Below are positions 51,651 to 59,905 of a stretch of 59,905 nt of DNA, piece by piece. Made by a program: the position numbers and the translations under genes. Numbering within the stretch: position 1 is the stretch's first letter; the number at the start of each line of letters is the position of its first letter. The stretch is from an uncultured Porphyromonadaceae bacterium (GTDB lineage: Bacteria; Bacteroidota; Bacteroidia; Bacteroidales; Muribaculaceae): the NCBI GenBank assembly GCA_947175645.1, contig CAMWNP010000017.1, positions 1-59,905 on the forward strand. Direction: 5' to 3'. The notes under the pieces were generated by a model. It saw only the letters and a list, made by a program, of their open reading frames with translations. It did no database searches and was not told the DNA's origin.

Positions 51651-52583
51651 ATGGAAGACAGAATTATTGAACCTGTAGAAATTGACAAAATAATCGCTGA
51701 ACTAACCCCCGACAAGTTTCTGCGCCATACAAATCGCGGTGGTAACGAAATCTTTGTTGTGGATGCGTTCAACAGTCCCAACGTCATGCGTGAGGTTGGA
51801 CGTCTGCGTGAAATGACATTCCGTGCCGCAGGGGGTGGTACGGGAAAGGAATGTGACATCGATGAGTTCGATACCATGGATGTTCCATGCCGCCAGATGA
51901 TTGTCTGGAATCCCGAGGAGCGGATGATTCTCGGAGGATACCGCTTTATTCTGGGCAAGGATATGACAATCAAGGATGGCGCGCCAAACATAGCAACAGC
52001 ACACATGTTCAACTTTTCGGATGAGTTTATCCGTGACTATCTTCCTTACACCATAGAACTCGGACGCTCATTCGTCAGGGTTGAATATCAGTCGTCTAAA
52101 GCAGGAGCACGTGCTATTTTCGCTCTTGACAACCTTTGGGATGGACTCGGGGCGCTTACAGTGGAGAATCCTGAAATCAAATATCTTTTCGGGAAAATGA
52201 CCATGTATCCCAGTTACAACACCTCGGCCAGAGACATGCTGCTCTATTTCCTGAATCATTATTTCCCTGACAACGACAATCTTGTCACTCCTAAAGAGCC
52301 GTTGAAAACATTAACTCCTCCTGATGATATGCAACGGATCTTCTCAGGTGACGATTTCAAGAAGGATTTCAAGATTCTCAATGCCGCCATACGTGAAACG
52401 GGTTTTTCAATTCCTCCGCTTATCAATGCCTATATGAGTCTTTCGCCAACCATGAAATTATTCGGAACCGGAATAAATCATGAGTTCGGTGAAGTTGAGG
52501 AAACCGGTATCCTGATTTCCATTTCGGATATTTTTGAAGAAAAGAAGAAACGTCATATAGAATCTTATCACCATATTGAATGA
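51651..52583 (+). CDS. glsB: Glycine-lipid N-acyltransferase (GlsB-like)
   Basis: This 310-residue GNAT-fold protein of the OlsB/hemolysin type N-acylates glycine with a 3-hydroxy fatty acid, the first step of glycine-lipid synthesis. Key segments are EVGRLREMTFRAAGGGTG near residue 47, YTIELGRSFVRVEYQ near residue 133 and LLYFLNHYFPDND near residue 200. It pairs with the upstream GlsA-like gene. It overlaps the Wzi gene by four bases. Confidence 0.85.
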   Translation: MEDRIIEPVEIDKIIAELTPDKFLRHTNRGGNEIFVVDAFNSPNVMREVGRLREMTFRAAGGGTGKECDIDEFDTMDVPCRQMIVWNPEERMILGGYRFILGKDMTIKDGAPNIATAHMFNFSDEFIRDYLPYTIELGRSFVRVEYQSSKAGARAIFALDNLWDGLGALTVENPEIKYLFGKMTMYPSYNTSARDMLLYFLNHYFPDNDNLVTPKEPLKTLTPPDDMQRIFSGDDFKKDFKILNAAIRETGFSIPPLINAYMSLSPTMKLFGTGINHEFGEVEETGILISISDIFEEKKKRHIESYHHIE

Positions 52584-54121
52584 ACAACTTTACGAGAATA
52601 ATACTCTTATCGGTGGCACTGGCAGTTGCCGTACTTCCTTCAAAGGGGGAGTACCCCGTCAATTACACCACCGAGGTGATGGCAAATGCAGGAAACGGAA
52701 CGTTCGCTCCTTATTATATGACAGCAAACCGACATGGGATTCTAACCCAGTCAAAAGGATTGATTGTGCATGCCGGTGCGTGGCGTCCGTTAGATACATC
52801 TTCACGGTTCAGTTATGATTTCGGACTGGATATATTCGGTGGTGTGACTAACAATACGGAATATAGCAAGTGGCATTCATCCGGTTCTCAATCCGGTCAG
52901 GGCGAATGGAACACCCATGCCGAGCATCCTGCTTATTTCTGGATTCAGCAGGTCTACGCATCGCTGAAATACCGATGCCTGTATATCAACGCGGGAATGA
53001 AGGACCGGGACTCATATATGCTTGATTCCTATCTGTCATCGGGCGATATGATTCAGAGCGGAAATGCACGTTCCGTACCTCAGGTGAGAGCCGGATTCAT
53101 TGATTTTCAGAATATCCCTTTCACAAACGGATGGTTGCAGATCCAGGGTGAGGTGGCTTATGGAATTTATTGCCAGAACAAGTGGTTCGATAACCACTTC
53201 GACTACTTCACAGGTGTGATGACAAAGAATATGTTGTTCAACTACAAGCGACTTTACTTCCGTACGAATCCGGCAAAACCGTTCTCCGCCACTTTCGGCG
53301 GACAGGGAGCCGGACAGTTCGGCGGCACATCATTCACCTACAGCCGGGGTGTGCTTACCGGGGTGGACCGTCACTCCCGCAGCCTGAAATCATTCTGGCA
53401 GGCTCTGATTCCACATTCAAACGGTGTGGAGGGATACTTCGAGGGTCAGCACTTAGGGAGTTGGGACATAAAGTTACGCTACCGCCTGCGTAACAAAACC
53501 GAGATTTCGGCATACGTGCAGAATCTCTGGGAGGATGGTACAGGAATGGGTAAACTCAACGGCTGGGACGGTCTGTGGGGCCTGGAATACCGGGCACCCC
53601 GGAAAGGATGGCTCGATGCAGCAGTCATTGAATATCTGCAGACAACAAACCAGAGCGGGCCTCTCCACTGGGATCCGGCGGATGTCAGCGGAACAACACT
53701 TAACATCGGTCAGGCCACCGGCTCGGACAACTACTATAACAACGGATTCTACGGGGCATACGCCAACTTCGGTATGGCTCAGGGCAACCCGTTGCTCAAG
53801 TCGCCGATATTCTACACCAAAGGTGGCATACTCTTTCAGGACAACCGCGTGAAAGCACTCCATGTGGGACTCTGCGGCTCACCCGCCAAAGGGCTGACCT
53901 ACCGCCTGTTGGGAAGTTACCGCACATCATGGGGCAGTTACGCATATCCCCGGTTGGAGAAACTCCACAGCGCAAGTTTTCTTGCCGAAGCCATATATTC
54001 CCTTCCCTCGGTTAACGGACTTGATCTGAAGGGAGAACTCGGCGTGGATCACGGTAAACTGTTCGGAAATCGTGTGGGCTTGTGCGTTACTGTGTCATAT
54101 TCCGGTCTGCTGAACTTTTAA
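52580..54121 (+). CDS. Wzi-family capsule assembly outer-membrane protein
   Basis: This 513-residue protein has a signal peptide (LSVALAVAVLPSKG) and many alternating beta-strands ending in LCVTVSYSGLLNF, as in an 18-strand barrel. It matches the capsule assembly Wzi family. Wzi in E. coli is a lectin that anchors capsule at the surface. Its ATGA overlap with glsB links lipid synthesis and capsule attachment in one transcript. Confidence 0.85.
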   Translation: MNNFTRIILLSVALAVAVLPSKGEYPVNYTTEVMANAGNGTFAPYYMTANRHGILTQSKGLIVHAGAWRPLDTSSRFSYDFGLDIFGGVTNNTEYSKWHSSGSQSGQGEWNTHAEHPAYFWIQQVYASLKYRCLYINAGMKDRDSYMLDSYLSSGDMIQSGNARSVPQVRAGFIDFQNIPFTNGWLQIQGEVAYGIYCQNKWFDNHFDYFTGVMTKNMLFNYKRLYFRTNPAKPFSATFGGQGAGQFGGTSFTYSRGVLTGVDRHSRSLKSFWQALIPHSNGVEGYFEGQHLGSWDIKLRYRLRNKTEISAYVQNLWEDGTGMGKLNGWDGLWGLEYRAPRKGWLDAAVIEYLQTTNQSGPLHWDPADVSGTTLNIGQATGSDNYYNNGFYGAYANFGMAQGNPLLKSPIFYTKGGILFQDNRVKALHVGLCGSPAKGLTYRLLGSYRTSWGSYAYPRLEKLHSASFLAEAIYSLPSVNGLDLKGELGVDHGKLFGNRVGLCVTVSYSGLLNF

Positions 54122-54133
54122 TATCTTCTGATT

Positions 54134-54595
54134 ATGAAACGTACGCTTTTCATACTCCTTACGATGATATCCATGACTTTGATATCATCATGCACTCATA
54201 ACAACGGGGACATCGGACCTTGGTTCGGTCAGTGGAAACTGAGCGAACTGAAAATTGACGGTGTGGCTGATCCCGCTTACAAGGGGGATGTGTTCTGGTC
54301 CTTCCAGACCAATATCTTCATGATGAAGGAAATGCTTACGGATGGCACCGGACAATGGGCCGACATGCGCTGGGGCTCATGGGAAGAGAGCGACGGAGAA
54401 CTGTTGCTTATCTTCACCTTCTCATCCGATCATACACCTCCCGGCCAAGGCTCCTATCACCCTCTCCCCGGGATGTATCTCCCTACAAATCAGGTAAGTC
54501 ACTTGAAAATACTGAAATATCCCGGTTCAAAAATGGAACTCTCCTACACAACACCGGAGGGAAAACAGATAACGTATTATCTTGAACGATGGTAA
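54134..54595 (+). CDS. Lipocalin-like lipoprotein of unknown function
   Basis: This 153-residue protein has a lipobox (MTLISSCTHN, Cys 20). The mature part, with FGQWKLSELKIDG and repeated aromatic strands, looks like a small beta-barrel of the lipocalin-like kind found in many Bacteroidota lipoproteins. No family is firmly recognised. It lies 12 bases after the Wzi gene and overlaps the LegB-like gene by seven bases. Confidence 0.7.
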   Translation: MKRTLFILLTMISMTLISSCTHNNGDIGPWFGQWKLSELKIDGVADPAYKGDVFWSFQTNIFMMKEMLTDGTGQWADMRWGSWEESDGELLLIFTFSSDHTPPGQGSYHPLPGMYLPTNQVSHLKILKYPGSKMELSYTTPEGKQITYYLERW

Positions 54596-55575
54596 ACGAT
54601 AAACTTGTATTAGTCACAGGTGCCGACGGATTCATCGGCTCCCATCTCACCCAGTTGCTGCTTGAGCAGGGCTACCGCGTGCGTGCCCTCTGCCAGTATA
54701 ATTCGTTCAACAACTGGGGATGGCTCGAGGGAATTAAGCATCCTTCATTGGAAATTGTGACCGGTGATGTCCGTGACGCAGCCTTCTGCCGTCACATTGC
54801 CCGGGGTTGCCACACAATATATCATCTGGCTGCACTTATAGCCATCCCTTACAGTTATGTGGCGCCGGAAAGTTACGTCGACACAAATATAACCGGTACA
54901 CTTAACATTTGCCAGGCGGCACGTGACTGTGGCGCAGCCAGGGTGGTGGTGACTTCCACATCGGAGGTTTACGGCACAGCCCAGTATGTTCCGATAGACG
55001 AGAAGCACCCGCGTCAGCCCCAGTCGCCTTACTCGGCCACGAAAATCGGTGCGGATGCCATTGCCATGAGTTTCTTTAATGCATTCAATCTGCCGGTAGT
55101 GATTGCGCGCCCGTTCAATACTTATGGCCCACGTCAGTCGGCACGTGCTATAATCCCAACGATAATCAGCCAGATAGCATCCGGCAAAAAGGAGATTCTG
55201 GTGGGTGACCTCACTCCGACGCGTGACTTTAATTTCGTGCGCGACACCTGCCGTGGATTCCTTGCTCTGGGAACAACACCCGGAATTGAAGGACGTGACA
55301 TCAATATTGCCACAGGCACTGAAGTTTCAATGCGGGAGACTCTGGAAACCATCGCAGATATAATGGGAGAGAAGGTTGAATTCAAGGTTGACCCGCAGCG
55401 GCTGCGTCCTGCCTCAAGCGAAGTGTTCCGACTTTGCGGCGACAATACTCTGATTACTACTCTTACTTCTTGGCGCCCTGAGTATGACCTGCGCCGGGGA
55501 CTCACCGAAACCATCGGCTGGTTCGTTGATCCGGAGAATCTGAAACGCTATAAACCTGAAATTTATAACAGATGA
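54589..55575 (+). CDS. LegB-like NAD-dependent sugar-nucleotide dehydratase/epimerase
   Basis: This 328-residue extended SDR begins LVTGADGFIGSHLTQLL and has the Ser-Tyr-Lys triad in TSTSEVYG and YSATK. It resembles LegB, the UDP-GlcNAc 4,6-dehydratase of legionaminic-acid synthesis, and GDP-mannose dehydratase-type enzymes. The adjacent NeuB-type gene supports a nonulosonic-acid role. The substrate is not proven. It overlaps the ATP-grasp gene by four bases. Confidence 0.85.
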   Translation: MVNDKLVLVTGADGFIGSHLTQLLLEQGYRVRALCQYNSFNNWGWLEGIKHPSLEIVTGDVRDAAFCRHIARGCHTIYHLAALIAIPYSYVAPESYVDTNITGTLNICQAARDCGAARVVVTSTSEVYGTAQYVPIDEKHPRQPQSPYSATKIGADAIAMSFFNAFNLPVVIARPFNTYGPRQSARAIIPTIISQIASGKKEILVGDLTPTRDFNFVRDTCRGFLALGTTPGIEGRDINIATGTEVSMRETLETIADIMGEKVEFKVDPQRLRPASSEVFRLCGDNTLITTLTSWRPEYDLRRGLTETIGWFVDPENLKRYKPEIYNR

Positions 55576-56534
55576 ACAACGAAGTCAACATACTCATGCT
55601 TGGCGGAGCCAAACGTGTGTCATTCGCTACAAAACTTGCCATACACGGCTATCGTATAGGATTGTCGGTCAACCTGATGAGTTGGGAACTTGATAAGGTT
55701 GTGCCCATAGCCTGCGTTGCAGAGGTCATAGAAGGACCACGATGGGATGACCCTGACATTCTTGACAAACTTCACCAACTGGTGAAAGTAAGAAAAATTG
55801 ACATAATCATTCCGTTTGTCGATCCCTCGATTGCCATTGCCGTGAAGTATCGTGACAAGTATGGCGATGTGTTTGTTCCCGCCGGTGACCTCACCGCTGT
55901 TGAGGAGATGTTTGACAAAACAGTTGCTTCACGTAGATTCGAGGAATTAGGATTGCCCGTCCCCGCAGTATGGCATGAAGGTCAGACTCCACGCTTTCCC
56001 CTTATTGCCAAACCTGCGTGTGGCTCTGCATCACGAGGAATAAGGATCCTTCGTAACGAGGATGATATGCGTGAACTTGATAATAAGGAGAATTATCTTA
56101 TTCAGGAATATATCGAGAACGCCGAGGAACTTACTGTTGACTGCTACGTGAACCGCAGGGGAGAGATCATTACAACCGTTCCGCGCCGACGCCTTACTGT
56201 TGTTGACGGAGAAGTGACACGTACCATAACCGTGGCTGACCGCCCTGTCATAGAACTGGCTGTTGATGTGCTGAAGAAGTTTGATTTCAAAGGAGCCGTG
56301 ACCGTTCAGTGTCTGCGTGAGGTAACCTCCGGACGTCTGCTTCTGATGGAGGTGAATCCACGTTTTGGAGGCGGTATAGTGTGTTCCATACACGCCGGCG
56401 CGAACTTCCCGGAATTTCTATTCGCCGATTTCGGAGGTGCTCCCATGCAGCCCTGTGTTGACTGGCGCCACGGCACTGAGATAACAAGATTCATGACTGA
56501 AGTGGTATTTTACAATGGAGAACTGCAGGGATAA
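55572..56534 (+). CDS. ATP-grasp enzyme in nonulosonate operon
   Basis: This 320-residue protein has an N-terminal pre-ATP-grasp domain (ILMLGGAKRVSFATKLA) and an ATP-grasp fold (FPLIAKPACGSASRGIRI near residue 142; YLIQEYIENAEELTVDCYV; LLMEVNPRFGGG near residue 265). It resembles CarB-like carboxylate-amine ligases. In this operon it could ligate an amino acid to a sugar acid or to the nonulosonate. The substrate is unknown. It overlaps both neighbours (4 and 20 bases). Confidence 0.8.
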   Translation: MNNEVNILMLGGAKRVSFATKLAIHGYRIGLSVNLMSWELDKVVPIACVAEVIEGPRWDDPDILDKLHQLVKVRKIDIIIPFVDPSIAIAVKYRDKYGDVFVPAGDLTAVEEMFDKTVASRRFEELGLPVPAVWHEGQTPRFPLIAKPACGSASRGIRILRNEDDMRELDNKENYLIQEYIENAEELTVDCYVNRRGEIITTVPRRRLTVVDGEVTRTITVADRPVIELAVDVLKKFDFKGAVTVQCLREVTSGRLLLMEVNPRFGGGIVCSIHAGANFPEFLFADFGGAPMQPCVDWRHGTEITRFMTEVVFYNGELQG

Positions 56535-57531
56535 AGTGATAATTATCGCCGAAGCAGGAGTGAACCACAACGGTGACCTTGCACTGGCCGAGAAAATGGT
56601 CTATGCCGCCAAGGAGGCGGGTGCTGACTATGTGAAATTTCAGACAGCCGTGCCGGAACTCGTTATATCCACTTTTGCACCGAAGGCAGAGTATCAGAAG
56701 GAAACAACCGGAGAAGGAGAATCGCAACTTGACATGTGCCGGAAAATACATCTTCCTCTATCAGACTATGAGGGACTTAACCGACTCTGCGGTAAAGTGG
56801 GGATAGGATTCATGAGTACTCCTTTTGACCTTGTTTCAATAGACACTCTTCAACCTCTTGCAATGGATTATTGGAAAATCCCTTCGGGAGAGATAACCAA
56901 CCTTCCGTATCTGCGCAAGATTGCATCCAAGGGTGGTAAAGTGATTCTCTCCACAGGTATGAGTGTGTTGCCTGAGATAGAGGCAGCAGTCGAGGTGCTT
57001 GAAAAGGGAGGTATTCCACGTTGCGACATAGCATTGTTGCACTGCAACACACAGTATCCTACACCTTATTCTGATGTGAACTTGCGTGCGATGGAGGCCC
57101 TCCGCTCGTTGGGATGCGGTGCTGTAGGTTATTCCGATCATACGAATGGAATCGAAGTGCCTGTGGCTGCCGTGGCTATGGGTGCACGCATTATAGAGAA
57201 GCACTTCACCCTTGATAAATCATTGCCCGGACCGGATCACAAGGCTTCGCTTGATCCGGAGGAACTCAAGGCTATGGTAGAGGCTATCCGCCACATTGAA
57301 ATGGCACTTGGATCTTCTGAAAAAATGGTATCTCCTTCTGAACAGGGAAACATTGTTGTTGCCAGAAAGAGTATTGTTGCCACCCGTGACATAGTGGCGG
57401 GAGAACTGCTCACTGAAGAAAACATCACAGTGAAACGCCCCGGCAACGGTGTATCGCCCATGCTGTGGGACAGTGTCCTGGGCACACGTGCCGTACGCGA
57501 TTTCTCTGCCGATGAACTGATTGAACTCTGA
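56515..57531 (+). CDS. neuB: NeuB-type nonulosonic acid synthase
   Basis: This 338-residue enzyme condenses a 6-carbon N-acyl-mannosamine-like sugar with phosphoenolpyruvate to make a 9-carbon sialic, legionaminic or pseudaminic acid. The TIM barrel begins IIAEAGVNHNGD and contains MSTPFD, KIPSGEITNLPYL, GYSDHTNGIE and EKHFTLDKSLPGPDH. A C-terminal SAF antifreeze-like domain starts near residue 280 (ARKSIVATRDI). No CMP-sugar synthetase is in the window. Confidence 0.92.
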   Translation: MENCRDKVIIIAEAGVNHNGDLALAEKMVYAAKEAGADYVKFQTAVPELVISTFAPKAEYQKETTGEGESQLDMCRKIHLPLSDYEGLNRLCGKVGIGFMSTPFDLVSIDTLQPLAMDYWKIPSGEITNLPYLRKIASKGGKVILSTGMSVLPEIEAAVEVLEKGGIPRCDIALLHCNTQYPTPYSDVNLRAMEALRSLGCGAVGYSDHTNGIEVPVAAVAMGARIIEKHFTLDKSLPGPDHKASLDPEELKAMVEAIRHIEMALGSSEKMVSPSEQGNIVVARKSIVATRDIVAGELLTEENITVKRPGNGVSPMLWDSVLGTRAVRDFSADELIEL

Positions 57532-57535
57532 CCTC

Positions 57536-59125
57536 ATGAACCTGCTGCTCCCTCCTGACCTTAACAATGAAAAACGGTTGTTGAAGTCTGCTGATAACCA
57601 GATTGTGGTCATTGGTGCCAATGGTGCCGGAAAGACCCGTTTCTCTGACCGACTCATTGCAGAACTCGGCGACCGTGCATACCGGCTGTCGGCACTTGAG
57701 GCTCTTTACGGAACACCTTATGGGGCTTCTCCCTCACCGGAACTTCTTGACTCATTATATCGCAAGACCACTGCCGCTTCAACTCTTTTTGCTTCGGACA
57801 TCAAACTGATGTTTGACAAACTCATTGCCGTGATCATGGGGGAGGAAATAGCAAATCTGATAAGTTATAAACTTGATGTCGCCGAGCATCATCATTCCAA
57901 GTTACCGGTCACCCGCCTTGACAGGTTGATTCACGCCTGGCAGGAAATCTTCCCTCAGAACAAAGTTCTAATACGTAATGGTGAACTCCTCTTTTCAAAC
58001 AGTAGCGATGACACCCCCTTCTCCGGACTGAAACTATCTGATGGTGAGAAGGTTGTTCTCTACTATATAGGAGCGGTGCTTTATGCGCCTTATGATTCCT
58101 ATGTTTTCGTTGACAACCCCGGGCTGTTCCTGCATCCCTCCGTGACTGCAACCGTGTGGAACAAAATAGAGTCACTGCGCAATGACTGCCGTTTTGTATA
58201 TACTACTCATGATCTTGAATTCGCATCGTCACGAAGCGGAAGCACGGTTGTGTGGGTGCGCGGGTATGATGCCATGAAGGACAGATGGGATTATGATGTG
58301 CTGGAGGGTAAGACAGGTATTCCGGAAGAGGTTTATCTCACCATCATCGGTGCCAGGAAACCTGTCCTGTTTATTGAAGGTGATGCTGACCACTCCATTG
58401 ATTCAAAACTTTATCCACTGATATTCAAGGATTTCACTGTGCGGTCTTTGGGGAGTTGCAACAAGGTTATCGAGGCCGTGCGCACATTCAATGACCTCAA
58501 AGGTTTCCATCATCTCGACAGTTACGGTATAGTAGACCGTGATCGTCGTGAGGTTAAGGAAGTAGAGTATCTGAGACGTAAGAAAATCCTTGTCCCTGAG
58601 GTTGCTGAAATAGAGAACCTGCTGATGCTTGAAGAGGTTATCAGGGCCGTGGCCGGATTCAGGAAGTGTAATGAAAATGAAGTATTCTCAAGAACCCGCA
58701 AGGCTGTCATGGATTATTTCCGGATGGAGTACAGGAAGCAGGCGCTTGAACACACCCGACACAGGGTCAAACGCACTGTAGAATATCGCATCGATCGCCG
58801 TTTCGCCGACATAAACAAACTTGAGGAGCACATGCTTGATCTGGTCAATGAAATAAATCCGCGAGGCATTTATAACGAAATGTGCAGAGAGTTTACGGAT
58901 CTTCTTAAATCTGAGGACTATCACGGCATACTAAAGGTGTTTAATCAGAAACGGATGCTCTCAGTCACGGGCTTGCCTCGTCTGTTAGGACTCGGCTCAG
59001 CAGATGATTACCTCCGCGTTATTCTCCGTATCCTCAATTCCGACCGTCCTGAAGCCGATGCAATACGCCGGGCGGTCCTGCAAAACTTCAATGCATCATT
59101 TGAACAGGTTCTCAACCGTCAGTGA
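57536..59125 (+). CDS. AAA ATPase with TOPRIM/DUF4435-like domain
   Basis: This 529-residue protein has an ABC/SMC-like ATPase domain with Walker A GANGAGKTR (near residue 29), an LSDGEKVVLYY signature near residue 170 and Walker B FVDNPGLFLHPS near residue 195, where the usual catalytic Glu is Asn. TTHDLEF is the H-loop. A TOPRIM/DUF4435-like region follows, with LFIEGDAD and IVDRDRRE. OLD-family nucleases share this layout. I chose the ATG at 57536; a TTG at 57521 overlaps neuB. It is the last gene of the operon and ends at a strong terminator. Confidence 0.8.
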   Translation: MNLLLPPDLNNEKRLLKSADNQIVVIGANGAGKTRFSDRLIAELGDRAYRLSALEALYGTPYGASPSPELLDSLYRKTTAASTLFASDIKLMFDKLIAVIMGEEIANLISYKLDVAEHHHSKLPVTRLDRLIHAWQEIFPQNKVLIRNGELLFSNSSDDTPFSGLKLSDGEKVVLYYIGAVLYAPYDSYVFVDNPGLFLHPSVTATVWNKIESLRNDCRFVYTTHDLEFASSRSGSTVVWVRGYDAMKDRWDYDVLEGKTGIPEEVYLTIIGARKPVLFIEGDADHSIDSKLYPLIFKDFTVRSLGSCNKVIEAVRTFNDLKGFHHLDSYGIVDRDRREVKEVEYLRRKKILVPEVAEIENLLMLEEVIRAVAGFRKCNENEVFSRTRKAVMDYFRMEYRKQALEHTRHRVKRTVEYRIDRRFADINKLEEHMLDLVNEINPRGIYNEMCREFTDLLKSEDYHGILKVFNQKRMLSVTGLPRLLGLGSADDYLRVILRILNSDRPEADAIRRAVLQNFNASFEQVLNRQ

Positions 59126-59151
59126 GCGAATTTGTTGAGGGGATGTAACGG

Positions 59152-59186
59152 AAGAAGTCAAACCTGACAGGCAGATTTGACTTCTT
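59152..59186. terminator. Bidirectional terminator
   Basis: AAGAAGTCAAA (59152-59162) and TTTGACTTCTT (59176-59186) form a perfect 11-bp stem between the converging AAA-TOPRIM and flavodoxin genes. Confidence 0.9.
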
Positions 59187-59211
59187 ATGTATGTGGAAAA
59201 TCGTGTTAGAT

Positions 59212-59709
59212 TTATTCTTCTTCGCGCAGCACTGCAACCCATTGTTTGATGCGGGGTTCGGTGAGATCGGCATGGTTGGTGTCATCAATGAGCAGACCAA
59301 CGATTGAGCCGTCACGTTCAGCCTCGGTGTGCGTGAAGTTGTAGACTTCGGCTGGATAGGAACCTATGCGTTTCGCTTTGGTGTCCTTCATCATGTCATA
59401 CATATATCCAACGGCATTACAGAAAGTCTTTTTCATCTTTTCATCGCCACATCCGAAAAATGCCACCTTTTTACCTTCAAGGTCAAGTGACTGCACTCCG
59501 TCAAGGAAGTCATGCATGTCGTTCTGCATGTCGCCTGCGCCCCAGGTGCTGCACCCGAGGATGATGAGGTCATAATCAGCGACATCAACGGGTGATCCCT
59601 TTTTAACGTTGATAATATCTTTGTCGGCAACTCCCATGGCTGCTCCTATCTGTTTGGCTACCTTTTCGGTTGTTCCGGTAGTGGATCCGTAGAATATACC
59701 TGTTTTCAT
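59212..59709 (-). CDS. fldA: Flavodoxin
   Basis: This 165-residue long-chain flavodoxin is an FMN-containing low-potential electron carrier. The FMN phosphate loop is YGSTTGTTEKVA (residues 7-18). The isoalloxazine-contacting STWGAGDMQNDM lies near residue 54, and FGCGDEK near residue 85. The long-chain insertion is present. It could replace ferredoxin under iron limitation. Confidence 0.97.
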   Translation of the reverse strand: MKTGIFYGSTTGTTEKVAKQIGAAMGVADKDIINVKKGSPVDVADYDLIILGCSTWGAGDMQNDMHDFLDGVQSLDLEGKKVAFFGCGDEKMKKTFCNAVGYMYDMMKDTKAKRIGSYPAEVYNFTHTEAERDGSIVGLLIDDTNHADLTEPRIKQWVAVLREEE

Positions 59710-59905
59710 GATTCTTTTCTTTTATTTGTTATTTAAACAAGAAAAGTGGTATTCTGGTTCACCTCCTGGTGATACAAAAAGAAAGACGGTGTGTCATAAT
59801 AAGCCATCGGCATCGTTGCTTTCGGAAGCGGCTTCAGTCACATACTTGGGGTAAGCATCCGAAACTAGCCGTCTTGATGGAAATAAAAAAATCGCATGGT
59901 CTTAT
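59710..59905. other. Intergenic edge upstream of flavodoxin
   Basis: I see no confident gene. On the minus strand an open frame (DAYPKYVTEAASES) reads to TTATTATGA but has no start codon and a stop at the window edge. AGACGG at 59784 and CCGTCT at 59869 are inverted and far apart; they could form the base of a structured RNA or be chance. Confidence 0.4.

Noticed and set aside
59770-59905. Open frame ending in TTATTATGA on the minus strand
   Set aside because: It has no start codon, has a stop at the window edge, and shows no recognisable motif; left as intergenic.
1-59905. CRISPR arrays, rRNA genes and insertion sequences
   Set aside because: No regular spacer-repeat array, rRNA sequence, transposase or inverted-repeat element was seen in reading the window.

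Overview
The window is a contiguous, gene-dense stretch of a Bacteroidota chromosome, most likely Bacteroidales. A Muribaculaceae-like organism is my best guess, but that rests on general resemblance. The evidence is: repeated promoters of the Bacteroidota type (-7 TAnnTTTG, with a TTG/TTTG about 19-21 bases upstream); a complete Na+-translocating NADH:quinone reductase operon; a Bacteroidetes-type GlmU-like protein; a glycine-lipid acyltransferase pair; a Wzi-type capsule porin; and secreted proteins whose C-termini resemble type IX secretion sorting domains.

Layout. 0.1-3.0 kb (minus): mscL, aroK, an alanine-dehydrogenase-like protein and an RNase H. 3.2-9.3 kb (plus): SOS polymerase genes umuD-umuC, nhaD, an RluA-type pseudouridine synthase, fmt and a ROK sugar kinase. 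9.5-13.4 kb (minus): an Ala-rich helical protein, a DEAD-box helicase, an orphan histidine kinase and a Cof-type HAD phosphatase. 13.5-17.0 kb (minus): an accessory island of Rhs pieces. It holds a short Rhs gene with its own promoter and an L,D-transpeptidase-like tip, secreted or lipoprotein genes that could be immunity factors, and decayed Rhs remnants. 17.2-20.1 kb (plus): rpmE2, plsC, rsgA and tcdA. 20.1-26.6 kb (minus): a leucine-rich-repeat surface protein, ruvC, a DUF4286 protein, a GYF/CD225 membrane protein, a glycosyltransferase, a small ferredoxin, and a HAD/aminotransferase/acyltransferase group. 26.7-32.5 kb (minus): nqrABCDEF. 32.7-42.0 kb (minus): ftsH, rsfS, trkA, dxs, a small membrane protein, yjjG, a queuosine-precursor transporter and an AspT-like transporter. 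42.1-48.3 kb: a TPR/OmpA-like lipoprotein and, divergently, two tandem subtilases. 48.3-59.7 kb: rfbC, the GlmU-like gene and rubrerythrin, then an eight-gene plus-strand operon (glsA, glsB, Wzi, lipoprotein, LegB-like dehydratase, ATP-grasp enzyme, NeuB-type synthase, AAA-TOPRIM protein), and finally a flavodoxin.

Two places stand out. The first is the Rhs island at 13.5-17.0 kb. It looks like a promoter-bearing tip gene encoding a predicted peptidoglycan-directed toxin, followed at once by a secreted protein that fits an immunity role, with nearly identical Rhs core sequence at both ends. The second is the tightly overlapped operon at 50.8-59.1 kb, which couples glycine-lipid synthesis, a capsule porin and nonulosonic-acid-type sugar enzymes to an unusual ATPase-TOPRIM protein.

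All functions are inferred from sequence reading alone; no database search was run.
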